A stretch of DNA of 64,000 nt from Nocardia mikamii NBRC 108933 (GCF_001613505.1 NZ_BDCM01000027.1:40174-104173); one strand, 5' to 3'; shown: positions 51,679-60,361, numbered from the stretch's first letter. Numbers and translations: made by a program. The notes: a model not told the origin generated them from the letters alone.

Positions 51679-52712
51679 GTAGCGCGAAGAAGATAGCGAT
51701 CGTCGACACCACGCTGCGTGACGGCATGTCCTCCGTCTCGCATCAGTTCACCCCCCAGAACGTTGCCGACATCGCCCGTGGCCTCGACCGCGCCGGCGTC
51801 TCCACCATCGAGGTCGCCCACGGTATCGGCCTGGGTGCGTCCTCCATCCAATACGGTTTCGCCGCCGCGACCGATCCCGACTATGTCCGCGCCGCCGTCG
51901 ACGCAGTCGAGAACGCCGACATTGCCGCGCTTTATGTTCCGGGAATCGCGACGCTTGCCGAACTGCAGAATGCCATTGACGCCGGTATCAAAACGGTCCG
52001 CGTCGCCGTCCACTGCACCGAGGCGGACTGCGGTCAGCAGCCCGTGGAATGGGCCAAGCAACAAGGGCTGACGGTGATGACGTTCTTGATGATGAGCCAC
52101 AAATTGGAACCCGAGCCCCTCGCCGAGCAAGCCGCCAAACTGGACTCCTACGGCGCCGACGTCGTCTACGTTGTCGACTCCGCCGGCGCCATGGTTCCCC
52201 AGCATGCGGGTGCCCGAGTTGCCGCCCTTCGCCAGGCCATTACGGCGGGTATCGGATTCCACGCCCACAACAACCTCGGAGTCGGGATCGCCAACGCCCT
52301 CGCCGCCGCCGAAAACGGTGCCACCTTCATCGACGGGTCCCTGCGTGGGCTCGGAGCTAGCGCGGGCAACGCCCAGACCGAAGTCCTCGCCGCCGCGTTC
52401 GAACGAGCCGGTTGGGATACCGGCGTCGACCTGTTCCCGCTCATCGACACCGCCGAATATGTCGTCGCGCCCCTGATGAAGGAACCCCAAATCGTCGACG
52501 AGACGGCCTTGGTGTTGGGTTACGCGGGCGTCTACTCCACGTTCTTCCATCCCACCAAGCGCGCCTCGAAGAAGTTCGATGTCCCGGCCCGCGACATCCT
52601 GCTCGAGCTCGGGCGTCGCGGCGTCATCGGTGGGCAGGAAGACATGATCATCGATGTGGCCTCCGAGCTCGCGGGCCGTACCTACGAGACTCCGGCCCTG
52701 GCGAAATCCTGA
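51675..52712 (+). CDS. 4-hydroxy-2-oxovalerate aldolase
   Basis: A 345-aa aldolase of the DmpG/MhpE/BphI family, started at a GTG that overlaps the preceding stop. VDTTLRDGMSSVSHQFTPQN is the DmpG signature; metal-binding GFHAHNNLGVGIANALAAAE (HxH) and DTCL-like region DGSLRGLGASAGNAQTEVL follow. It cleaves 4-hydroxy-2-oxovalerate to pyruvate and acetaldehyde, passing the latter to the dehydrogenase through the protein complex. A strong terminator follows. Confidence 0.95.
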   Translation: MSSAKKIAIVDTTLRDGMSSVSHQFTPQNVADIARGLDRAGVSTIEVAHGIGLGASSIQYGFAAATDPDYVRAAVDAVENADIAALYVPGIATLAELQNAIDAGIKTVRVAVHCTEADCGQQPVEWAKQQGLTVMTFLMMSHKLEPEPLAEQAAKLDSYGADVVYVVDSAGAMVPQHAGARVAALRQAITAGIGFHAHNNLGVGIANALAAAENGATFIDGSLRGLGASAGNAQTEVLAAAFERAGWDTGVDLFPLIDTAEYVVAPLMKEPQIVDETALVLGYAGVYSTFFHPTKRASKKFDVPARDILLELGRRGVIGGQEDMIIDVASELAGRTYETPALAKS

Positions 52713-52716
52713 CAGA

Positions 52717-52762
52717 ACGTAGGGGGGTGCTGCGGGCCTCGGCCCGCAGCACCCCCCTACGT
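52717..52762 (+). terminator. perfect 22-bp hairpin terminator
   Basis: The left arm (52717-52738, beginning ACGTAGGGGGGTGC) and the right arm (52741-52762, ending CCCCCCTACGT) pair perfectly over 22 bases with a two-base loop, five bases after the aldolase stop. Confidence 0.9.
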
Positions 52763-52805
52763 CGACTTCTGCCGTGCTGTATCCCATGCGCCTGGAGACC
52801 ACGGG

Positions 52806-52848
52806 ATATGCGTGTGACGCCATGGCTGGAACAAACCCCGGCTCGTAG
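52806..52848 (+). promoter_or_regulatory. bipartite operator site 3 (upstream of semialdehyde dehydrogenase)
   Basis: On the plus strand ATATGCGTGTGACGCCATGG (52806-52825), 16 bases, then CTCGTAG (52842-52848). It is the reverse-oriented version of sites 1 and 2 in front of a plus-strand gene, 102 bases before the ATG at 52951. Orientation relative to transcription and spacing are thus conserved. Confidence 0.75.
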
Positions 52849-52950
52849 CGTCGTCAGTCACAAGCAACCGTGTACGACACACAGCGCATTGCCGCGTTCA
52901 CATCAGGATCGAGAGGCTCCCGCCTCAGTCTGATCCAACAGGAGAGCCTC

Positions 52951-54420
52951 ATGACCGCAACCCCGAAAATTTCCGACGTCAAAAATCTCATCGGTGGCGA
53001 CTGGCGTCCCGCGTCGGACGGCGCGACATTCGAAACCCGTGATCCGCACGACGGATCGCTACTAGGGACGATCCCCCGCGGTACCGCCGACGACGGCGCC
53101 GCCGCGGTCACAGCTGCCCGGCGCGCCTTCGACGAAGGTCCCTGGCCACTGATGTCACCGAAGGATCGAGCGCGGATCCTGCACGCGGTCGCCGACAAGG
53201 TCGATGATCACCGTGAGGAACTGGCGCTGCTCGAGACTCGCGACGGCGGCAAGAGCATCAATCAGTCCCTTCACGCGGAGATCCCTCGTGTAGCACACAA
53301 CCTGCGCTTCTTCGCCGACTACGCATCGATGGCCGCCAACGAGTCCTACCCGGACGGCGACCTGCTCTCCTACGTTCTGTATCCGCCCGCGGGGGTGGTC
53401 TCGGCGATCAGTCCCTGGAACGCGCCACTGATGCTCGCTACGTGGAAGATCGCTCCGGCGTTGGCTTTCGGCAACACCGCCGTCCTCAAACCGGCACCAC
53501 AGACACCGCTGACTGCCAACCGGTTCGCCGAGCTGGCGCTCGAGGCCGGCCTCCCCGAGGGCGTCCTGAACGTGGTGCATGGATTCGGTGGTGAGGCTGT
53601 TGCCGGTCCGCTCACCGCAGACCCTCGGGTGGACCGAATCACCTTCACCGGGTCCAGCGCCACCGGCGTGAAGATTTTGCAGGCCGCTGCGGTGAACCAC
53701 ACCCCGGTCTCGGCGGAGATGGGCGGCAAGTCCGCGAATATCGTCTTTGAGGACGCGGATCTCGACATCGCCGTCCCGATGTCGATTCGCGCGATCTTCG
53801 GCGGCAACGGGCAGGTATGTCTATCCGGTTCGCGCCTGCTGGTGCAGAACTCGATCATGGAAGAGTTCATCGCGCGGTTCACCGAGCAGACCCGCGCACT
53901 GACCGTCGGTGACCCGAAGGATCCGGCGAACTTTCTAGGGCCGCTCATTGAGCAGAAGCACCTCGAGAAGGTGCACAGTTATGTCGAACTGGCTCAGGAG
54001 GAAGGCGGGAAGGTGGTTACCGGCGGGGCCCGGCTCACCGACGATGCCCGCGCCCGCGGCTACTACTACCCGCCGACTGTCATCACCGGACTGACCAACC
54101 AGTCCCGTACCGCGCGGGAGGAGATCTTCGGGCCGGTCGAGACCATCCTCGGCTTCGATACCGAGGAGGAGGCGATGCGCATCGCCAACGACTCCCCTTA
54201 CGGCCTCGCCGGCATGCTGTTCACCGAAAACCTCAACCGCGCTCACCGTATGGCCGCCCGATGGAAGGCCGGCACGGTGTGGATCAACACCTTCTTCGAA
54301 CGTGATCTCCGGCTGCCGTTCGGCGGTGAGGGTATCAGCGGTCTCGGCCGGGAAGGTGGCCAGTACTCGCGCGAGTTCTTCACCGAGCCGCGAGCGGTGA
54401 CTATTCGTTTGCGCGGCTAG
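52951..54420 (+). CDS. 2-hydroxymuconic semialdehyde dehydrogenase (ALDH family)
   Basis: A 489-aa aldehyde dehydrogenase. Motifs: PAGVVSAISPWNAPLMLATW, ITFTGSSATGVKILQAAA (cofactor glycine), EMGGKSANIVFEDADLD (catalytic Glu region) and GGNGQVCLSGSRLLVQ with the nucleophilic cysteine. C-terminal KAGTVWINTFFERDLRLPFG is typical of the DmpC/XylG group. It oxidises the ring-cleavage semialdehyde to 2-hydroxymuconate, the tautomerase substrate, so the pathway uses the oxidative branch. AGGAGAG precedes the ATG at 52951. Confidence 0.9.
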   Translation: MTATPKISDVKNLIGGDWRPASDGATFETRDPHDGSLLGTIPRGTADDGAAAVTAARRAFDEGPWPLMSPKDRARILHAVADKVDDHREELALLETRDGGKSINQSLHAEIPRVAHNLRFFADYASMAANESYPDGDLLSYVLYPPAGVVSAISPWNAPLMLATWKIAPALAFGNTAVLKPAPQTPLTANRFAELALEAGLPEGVLNVVHGFGGEAVAGPLTADPRVDRITFTGSSATGVKILQAAAVNHTPVSAEMGGKSANIVFEDADLDIAVPMSIRAIFGGNGQVCLSGSRLLVQNSIMEEFIARFTEQTRALTVGDPKDPANFLGPLIEQKHLEKVHSYVELAQEEGGKVVTGGARLTDDARARGYYYPPTVITGLTNQSRTAREEIFGPVETILGFDTEEEAMRIANDSPYGLAGMLFTENLNRAHRMAARWKAGTVWINTFFERDLRLPFGGEGISGLGREGGQYSREFFTEPRAVTIRLRG

Positions 54421-54433
54421 CCTCTGCATAGAG

Positions 54434-54477
54434 AAGAAATCGTCCGGCGCGGCTAAAGCCGCGTCGGACGATTTCTT
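54434..54477 (+). terminator. 20-bp hairpin terminator after the semialdehyde dehydrogenase
   Basis: Arms 54434-54453 (AAGAAATCGTCCGGCGCGGC) and 54458-54477 pair over 20 bases with one G-T position and a TAAA loop. The right arm ends TTTCTT, giving a short T-rich tail. Confidence 0.88.
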
Positions 54478-54586
54478 GTGTGTGCGTCGTTCACAGATCA
54501 GCAGTGGCAGCCGAATCCGCTGCACTGTCGAGACTGCGATACATATGTCGGAGTCAGGTCTGGTGGGGCAGTCGGCAAAAGGCAGA

Positions 54587-54628
54587 ACTCCACGATGGGC
54601 CGGTACTTGTACCGGCCCATCGTGGAGT
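54587..54628 (-). terminator. perfect 20-bp hairpin terminating the SCP2 operon
   Basis: Arms ACTCCACGATGGGCCGGTAC (54587-54606) and 54609-54628 are exact reverse complements with a two-base loop. It lies 34 bases beyond the stop of the minus-strand SCP2 gene and would stop transcription from both sides. Confidence 0.85.
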
Positions 54629-54661
54629 AGATGTCGTCGGGCGTTACCCCGCTGTCGGTGC

Positions 54662-55072
54662 CTAAGCGATGAGATCCTCGCGGCCGGCATCCTTGAGGTC
54701 CTGGATGTAGATCGGGAACAGGAACTTGGTGCTGGGGACCAGCTTCAGCACCTTCATGATCTGTCCCTCAGCCTTGACGGTGCCCTTTGTCAACGCCATT
54801 GTCATGTTGAGCTTGCCCTGCCAGAACTTGTTCGCGTTCTCCGAACTCATACGCAGTGTCGCGTTCGGCGTGACGCCCCCTTCCTCGACGCTGGAATAGA
54901 CCTTGTTGTTGGGCATGTCGAGGACGACTTCGCAGACGGGATCGTGGCAAGCGACGAGCAGAACGGCACCGGTGGCGGTGAGCTTGGGGCCGAGTTTGGG
55001 GTCCAGGTAAGCCTTTTCGAAAATTCCCCCGACGAACGTGCGGAGGTCGGCGGGATCGGTGAATGCGGGCAT
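54662..55072 (-). CDS. SCP2 sterol-binding domain protein
   Basis: A 136-aa protein with an SCP2-like fold: a helical N-terminus (DPADLRTFVGGIFEKAYLDP), strands (VCEVVLDMPNNKVYS, NATLRMSSENANKFWQGKLN) and the hallmark MTMALTKGTVKAEGQIMKVL then KLVPSTKFLFPIY. SCP2 proteins bind lipids or hydrophobic acyl chains and deliver them to enzymes. It ends a minus-strand operon with a ferredoxin and a PorA-type membrane protein. A role in handling a hydrophobic aromatic substrate is inferred from the setting. Confidence 0.85.
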   Translation of the reverse strand: MPAFTDPADLRTFVGGIFEKAYLDPKLGPKLTATGAVLLVACHDPVCEVVLDMPNNKVYSSVEEGGVTPNATLRMSSENANKFWQGKLNMTMALTKGTVKAEGQIMKVLKLVPSTKFLFPIYIQDLKDAGREDLIA

Positions 55073-55143
55073 TGCTCTCTGCTTTCTCTAGGGCCGTCGC
55101 TGCCAAGGCAGGTGCGGCTTCGGGTGTTGGGCCGAACTCGGGC

Positions 55144-55338
55144 TCAGCGTGCGATTCGCAACGCCGCGACCGGGCACAATTTGGCCGCCGTTTCAACCTT
55201 GTTGAGAAGGGCCTCGGCGGGAGTGTCGTCCAGAACGACCACCTCGTCGCCGTCATCGTTGAGATCGAAGACCTCGGGCGCGGCGATCACGCACTCGCCG
55301 TGTCCTTCGCACCGGTCATAGTCGACGATGATGTTCAT
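55144..55338 (-). CDS. 3Fe-4S-type ferredoxin, second copy
   Basis: A 64-aa paralogue of the ferredoxin at 46598-46792. Cys10, Cys16 and Cys55 are conserved (DYDRCEGHGECVIAAPE and AKLCPVAAL), and the middle CVIAAPEVFDLNDDGDE is identical. No P450 gene is adjacent here. It may serve the same P450, another oxygenase outside the window, or a different redox partner. The two copies about 8.5 kb apart probably arose by duplication. Confidence 0.92.
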   Translation of the reverse strand: MNIIVDYDRCEGHGECVIAAPEVFDLNDDGDEVVVLDDTPAEALLNKVETAAKLCPVAALRIAR

Positions 55339-55454
55339 GGCCGTCTCTTTCTGTCGTACGGATGGCTCAATGGGCTGCGCGCGCTGGGTGCATCCAGTTC
55401 ACCGGGCAACCATCGTGTTCCGCGCGAGGCGGATCGGTTTGCTGCGAAATCCGG

Positions 55455-56489
55455 TTAGCTGACCGAAACGTTCGCCCGAGGAGCCGGCCGATGATCGAGG
55501 TCGCGTGGGCGTCGCCGAAGGATGCCGACGAGAAGTGCCAGCACACCGAGTACGAGGAGAACAAGCGGAGCGATCACGCTGATCAGGTTCAACTGCATAC
55601 TCTGGGATCGGGCCGAGGCCGCCGCATCGCTGATCGACTTGCTGTTGAGCGCGGTGTCAATGGACAGGACCGGCATGACAGGAACCGTTTGACCGCCGAT
55701 TTCCACATTCGCGATGACCTGCTGGTTCAATTTCGCATCGATCGGTGACCCCAGAGTCCGGTCGGCGGCCAGATCGATATGAGTCACCGCGGTGTAAGTG
55801 AAGGGCACCGGGTCCGGAAGCTGCGCGAGAGCGCCACCGAGGCCATCACGGACGTTCGCCGGAAGCAGCGGCGCCAATGCGGCGACCTGCGATTTGGGAA
55901 GCGACGGCGGCAACGCCCCACCGATCGCGGGATCACGCAGGACCCCTTTCGCGTCCACCGAGTAGTTGAGCACGTCACGTCCGGAAACAGTGCCCGTGCC
56001 AACATAATTCATCGGGACAGTAGTCCTGGTCGCGAAGTCGTAATACTGGTATTTCGCGGACGAGTCCGGATGCAGCGGCAGGGCGATTGTCATTCCGCTG
56101 TGGGGTTCGACCCCCTCGGACGAGTAACCGGTCGCCACGTCCATCGTCTTGCGGTCGATGGCGTAGGTGTGGTTGGACGGTACGGAGAGGCCCGGTGCCA
56201 CGAGAGTGATGTCGTCGTGAGCGAGCGCGGTGTCACCGTCGGTGCTCGACACGTACACGTGCCGATTAACCGTGACCGGAACATCGGACGCGATCACATG
56301 GGCGACATCGCCTGCCTGCAAAGCCTGAGCGTTTAGCAGCGTGCCCTTTCCCTCGTACAAGGGATTGACATCGAGATCACCGGGCAGTTTCGACAGCGCG
56401 GGAACCAAGATGAACCGCACGACGGCGGCGAGAGCGATTAACAGCACTCCCACGGCCACCAAAATTTTCGAAGAACGTCTCGCGAGCAT
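55455..56489 (-). CDS. DUF3068 / PorA-family membrane protein
   Basis: A 344-aa envelope protein started at the ATG at 56489 (MLARRSSKILVAVGVLLIAL). Residues 9-30 form an N-terminal membrane segment, and residues 300-322 a second (LISVIAPLVLLVLGVLALLV), followed by a basic cytoplasmic tail RRRPRDLDHR. The large extracytoplasmic loop contains the DUF3068 features GDTALAHDDITLVAP, YAIDRKTMDVATGY and TLGSPIDAKLNQQVIANVEI. The family is restricted to mycolic-acid bacteria and has been linked to cell-envelope porins. Here it heads an operon with ferredoxin and SCP2 genes. Confidence 0.85.
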   Translation of the reverse strand: MLARRSSKILVAVGVLLIALAAVVRFILVPALSKLPGDLDVNPLYEGKGTLLNAQALQAGDVAHVIASDVPVTVNRHVYVSSTDGDTALAHDDITLVAPGLSVPSNHTYAIDRKTMDVATGYSSEGVEPHSGMTIALPLHPDSSAKYQYYDFATRTTVPMNYVGTGTVSGRDVLNYSVDAKGVLRDPAIGGALPPSLPKSQVAALAPLLPANVRDGLGGALAQLPDPVPFTYTAVTHIDLAADRTLGSPIDAKLNQQVIANVEIGGQTVPVMPVLSIDTALNSKSISDAAASARSQSMQLNLISVIAPLVLLVLGVLALLVGILRRRPRDLDHRPAPRANVSVS

Positions 56490-57143
56490 CGACCGGTCCT
56501 TTTTGTACTCGAGCGGTAGGTGAGTACGTGCTCCGTCGCGCGATCGGGATGGACCGTCATTTCGGCCGCCCCTTCGGTCACCCGTTGTGCGGCTGGCCAT
56601 CCGTCGGTTCGTCGGGAACCCCTCACCCGTGGTCACGGCGAAACCCTGCCGAGAAACCGCTACTCCGGTCCAGGTGCGTTCGCGTATACCGATCAATCAC
56701 ATACAAGCCGCCCACCAGCTCCGTGATGCCCGACACATATACGATGCTTTGTGACTGACAACACGAGTACCGTCCGGGCGTTTACATGATGCGCCCAATT
56801 CGCAAAATCTCCAGTGCCAGGGTATTTTCAGTTTGCGCTGTGGTTCCATCCGGCATCCATCACCGACACACTTTCCGGCACGTTCCGACTCACAATGGTC
56901 TCGCGCAGCCTCAACGGATCGCGCCCCGCACTCGCCCACAGATAACAGATCATCCCGATGGATCCACCCCGCGACCCGACCGCGGTGGTCAACCTAGCGC
57001 GCCCCCGGAGGGAGGGCAGTTTCGTTCGTGCACTGGGTATTCCAAGCCTGGCATCGGGTGGCGCATGACATCATCCGCCGCGACCTCACGATCGGCAACC
57101 TCTCCGTATGCATCGGCGGTGGCCAGGCCCTTGCCACACGGGT
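56490..57143. other. intergenic region between PorA-type operon and fdhD
   Basis: About 650 bases with no supported gene; long frames here are arginine-rich and match no family. It contains the weak fourth copy of the bipartite operator (56761-56796) and should hold the promoter of the PorA-type operon. No RNA gene was recognised. Confidence 0.5.
56761..56796 (-). promoter_or_regulatory. weak bipartite operator site 4 (upstream of PorA-type operon)
   Basis: ACACGAG (56761-56767), exactly 16 bases, then ACATGATGCGCCC (56784-56796). CACGAG matches five of six bases of TACGAG, and the central CATG of the second block is kept. The orientation relative to the minus-strand operon matches sites 1 and 2, but the distance to the ATG at 56489 is 272 bases. 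Confidence 0.35.
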
Positions 57144-58037
57144 TCAGGCGAGTCTGACTGCACCGGTGCGGATTGCGTCGCCGATTTGCGTAGAGGGGTA
57201 CGAGCGCCCCCGACTCTCGAGCACGCGGTCGGCGTTGGCATAGAGATTCATCGTGGCTCCCCGAAGAAACCCGATGAGTGTCAGCCCTGTTTCGCGGGCG
57301 AGGTCGATCGCGAGCGACGACGGCGCGGAGACCGCAGCAAGCACTGGTATCCCGGCCATGACCGCCTTCTGCGCGAGCTCGAACGAGGCCCGCCCACTGA
57401 CGAGCAGGATCGTGCCGCGCAACGGAACCCGCCCCTGCTCGACGGCCCAGCCGATCAGCTTGTCGACGGCGTTGTGCCGGCCGACGTCTTCTCGCACCAC
57501 CAGCAGCTGTCCATCCGCGGTGAACAACCCCGCAGCGTGCAGACCGCCGGTGGCGTCGAATACCTTCTGCGCCGACCGCAACGCCTTCGGCAAGCCTGCG
57601 ATCGTCGCAGAATCGACGTTCGTCCGGTCGGAAGCGGGAGAATGCACCGTGCGCTGGCGGATCGCCTCCAGGGATGCCTTGCCGCACACCCCACACGAGG
57701 ATGTGGTGTAGAAGTTGCGTTCGATTCCGGTTTCAGGCAGCGACACTCCTGCTGCGAGGTCGACATCGAGGACATTGTAAGTGTTTCGACCGTCTTCGCC
57801 GACACTGTTGCAATACCGGATCGACACAATGTCCTCCCGGCCGGAAACGATCCCCTCGGTCAACAGAAATCCGTGCGCCAGTTCGACGTCCGATCCCGGG
57901 GTACGCATGGTCACCGCCAGCGGTACACTGTCCACCCTGATCTCAAGGGGTTCTTCGACCACCACCGTATCCGGGCGAGCGGTGTACGAGGTCTCGCTGA
58001 TCCGTGTCACCGGTACGCGAGCAGTCACCCGCCCCAT
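57144..58037 (-). CDS. fdhD: formate dehydrogenase accessory sulfurtransferase FdhD
   Basis: A 297-aa protein that transfers sulfur to the bis-MGD cofactor of formate dehydrogenases. The sulfur-carrying pair is in YTTSSCGVCGKASLEAI (CxxC). FDATGGLHAAGLFTADGQLL, REDVGRHNAVDKLIGWAV and LVSGRASFELAQKAVMAGI are further family motifs. It starts one base after the oxidoreductase stop at 58039, so both are one operon; it almost certainly matures that enzyme. Confidence 0.95.
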   Translation of the reverse strand: MGRVTARVPVTRISETSYTARPDTVVVEEPLEIRVDSVPLAVTMRTPGSDVELAHGFLLTEGIVSGREDIVSIRYCNSVGEDGRNTYNVLDVDLAAGVSLPETGIERNFYTTSSCGVCGKASLEAIRQRTVHSPASDRTNVDSATIAGLPKALRSAQKVFDATGGLHAAGLFTADGQLLVVREDVGRHNAVDKLIGWAVEQGRVPLRGTILLVSGRASFELAQKAVMAGIPVLAAVSAPSSLAIDLARETGLTLIGFLRGATMNLYANADRVLESRGRSYPSTQIGDAIRTGAVRLA

Positions 58038-58038
58038 C

Positions 58039-60342
58039 TCAGGACCGCTTCTCGAGGCGGATAGTGATCGCTTTCGATACCGGCGTGTTCGATTTCACCG
58101 CCACATGATCGAGTGGGACAAGCGGATTCGTTTCCGGGTAGTAGGCAGCCACGTTCCCCTGCGGTGTCGGGTACGGCACCAATCGGAAATCGGCTGCTCG
58201 CCGTTCCTCGAGCGTGCCGTCGGGCAAGGTCCACTCCGAGATCAGATCTACCCGATCCCCTCTGTCGAACCCCGAGGCAGCGATATCGACTTCGTTGATG
58301 AAGAGCACCCGGCGCCCGCCTTTGACCCCGCGGTACCGGTCGTCGAGCCCATAGACGGTGGTGTTGTACTGATCATGCGATCGCATGGTCTGCAGAATCA
58401 GCCTCCCCTCTGGGACAGGTACCCACGACAACGGGTTGACGACAAAATTCGCTTTCCCCGTGTGCGTATCGAACCTGCGTTCGTCACGCGGTGGGTGGGG
58501 CAACGCAAACCCATCCCGCTGACGAGCCCTGGTGTTGAAGTTCTCGAACCCCGGGATCACGCGGGCGATCGAGTCTCGGATCCGGTCGTAATCGGCGGCG
58601 AACTCGCTCCAGGGCACCGTATGACCGGCCCCGAACAGTTCCTGCGCCAACCCGCAAACGATTGCGACCTCACTGCGCAACTGGTCACTGGCTGGCGCCA
58701 GACTGCCACGCGACAGGTGCACCATCGACATCGAATCCTCAACGGACACTTGTTGTTTCCGACCGCCGCGGATGTCCTTGTCGGTCCGGCCGAGCGAGGG
58801 CAGGATCAGCGCGGTCCGCCCGGTGACCAGATGCGAGCGGTTCAGTTTCGTCGATATCTGCACTGTCAACGCGCAGTTCCGCAGCGCGACCTCGGTGACC
58901 GAGGTGTCCGGGGTGGCGGCCACGAAGTTGCCGCCCAGTGCCACGAATACCGACGCAGCCCCGTCCCGCATCGCCCGGATAGAGTCGACCGCATCCAAGC
59001 CGTGCTTGCGCGGTGAGACGATCGAGAACTCCGCGTCCAACGCTCGGAGAAATGCCTCGGGCATCTTCTCCCAGATTCCCATGGTCCGGTCGCCCTGAAC
59101 ATTCGAGTGTCCACGCACCGGGCATACCCCCGCCCCGGGTTTGCCCATCATCCCGCGCATCAGTAGCAACGCGACGGCGTCCTGGATGGTCGCGACCCCG
59201 TGGGTCTGCTGCGTCAACCCCATCGCCCAGCAGATGATCGTCCGCTCCGAGGCGATCAGCGCGGCCGCCGTGTCTTCGATCTGTGCCCGGGTCAACCCGG
59301 TCGCGGCAACGACGGTCCCCAGGTCCACGGTCCGGCGAATATGGTCGAACCATTCCTCGTGGCCGGCGCAGTAGGCGTTCAAGAATTCGTGATCGAGGAT
59401 CGTGCCGGGCATAGCATCCTCTGCCTCCAGAACCAGTTTCGCCAAGCCCTGGAACAGGGCCTGATCGCCGCCGATCCTGATCTGCAAGAACTCATCCGCA
59501 ATCGGTACCCCGTCGCCGACCAACCCGTGTACCTTTTGCGGATCCTTGAATCGCAACAGACCGGCCTCGGGCAACGGGTTGATCGCGATCACCTTCGCCC
59601 CGTTGGCCTTCGATTTCTCCAACGTCGAGAGCATCCGGGGATGATTGGTGCCCGGATTCTGACCGACGATCAGGAGCAAGTCTGCGTTCTCGATATCTGG
59701 GACCGATACCGATCCCTTGCCGATCCCGATCGTCTCCGATAGAGCCGAGCCGGAGGATTCGTGACACATGTTCGAGCAGTCCGGCAGGTTGTTGGTCCCG
59801 TACGCGCGGATCATCAGCTGGTATACGAACGCCGCCTCATTCGAGGTGCGGCCGGAGGTGTAGAACACTGCTTCGTCCGGCGATGCCAGTCGCCGCAATT
59901 CGCCCGCGATCAATCCGAACGCCGCGTCCCAGCCGATCGGTTCGTAATGCGTCGCCCCCGGCAACAGCACCATCGGATGCGTCAACCGGCCCTGCTGCCC
60001 CAGCCAGTAATCGGTCTTGCCCAGCAATTCCGACACCGGATGCGCCGCGAAGAATCCAGGGCCGACAACACGCTTGGTTGCCTCTTCCGCGACCGCCTTC
60101 GCACCGTTCTCGCAGAACTCCGCATGCTTGCGATGGCCGGGAGTTTCCGGCCATGCACACCCGGGACAATCGAAACCGTTGCTCTGGTTCAGCTTCGACA
60201 ACGTCCGGACTGTGCGTAGTGGGCCCATCTGCTCGATCCCGCGGCGCAACGAGACCATCACTGCGGGCACACCCGCGGCGTAGGTCTTCTCGTGGGTGAC
60301 GACGACATCGTCCTCGTCGATATCGGGTAGATCCTTGGCCAT
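58039..60342 (-). CDS. FdhF/YdeP-type molybdopterin oxidoreductase
   Basis: A 767-aa enzyme started at the ATG at 60342. Cysteines at 59, 62 and 77 (GFDCPGCAWPE, AEFCENG) lie in the N-terminal iron-sulfur region of the YdeP group. YTSGRTSNEAAFVYQLMIRA, LIVGQNPGTNHPRMLSTLEK, GVCPVRGHSNVQGDRTMGIW and the C-terminal LQTMRSHDQYNTTVYGLDDR are hallmarks of this family. Members are related to formate dehydrogenase H and linked to acid resistance or formate/aldehyde oxidation. With fdhD adjacent, formate oxidation is plausible; a P450 demethylase would release formaldehyde/formate upstream. Confidence 0.9.
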   Translation of the reverse strand: MAKDLPDIDEDDVVVTHEKTYAAGVPAVMVSLRRGIEQMGPLRTVRTLSKLNQSNGFDCPGCAWPETPGHRKHAEFCENGAKAVAEEATKRVVGPGFFAAHPVSELLGKTDYWLGQQGRLTHPMVLLPGATHYEPIGWDAAFGLIAGELRRLASPDEAVFYTSGRTSNEAAFVYQLMIRAYGTNNLPDCSNMCHESSGSALSETIGIGKGSVSVPDIENADLLLIVGQNPGTNHPRMLSTLEKSKANGAKVIAINPLPEAGLLRFKDPQKVHGLVGDGVPIADEFLQIRIGGDQALFQGLAKLVLEAEDAMPGTILDHEFLNAYCAGHEEWFDHIRRTVDLGTVVAATGLTRAQIEDTAAALIASERTIICWAMGLTQQTHGVATIQDAVALLLMRGMMGKPGAGVCPVRGHSNVQGDRTMGIWEKMPEAFLRALDAEFSIVSPRKHGLDAVDSIRAMRDGAASVFVALGGNFVAATPDTSVTEVALRNCALTVQISTKLNRSHLVTGRTALILPSLGRTDKDIRGGRKQQVSVEDSMSMVHLSRGSLAPASDQLRSEVAIVCGLAQELFGAGHTVPWSEFAADYDRIRDSIARVIPGFENFNTRARQRDGFALPHPPRDERRFDTHTGKANFVVNPLSWVPVPEGRLILQTMRSHDQYNTTVYGLDDRYRGVKGGRRVLFINEVDIAASGFDRGDRVDLISEWTLPDGTLEERRAADFRLVPYPTPQGNVAAYYPETNPLVPLDHVAVKSNTPVSKAITIRLEKRS

Positions 60343-60361
60343 GCCTACGCCTTCTCGTGAG

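Noticed and set aside
56989..57696. Minus-strand frame overlapping fdhD in another phase
   Set aside because: Arginine-rich translation without motifs; fdhD in the correct frame explains the region.
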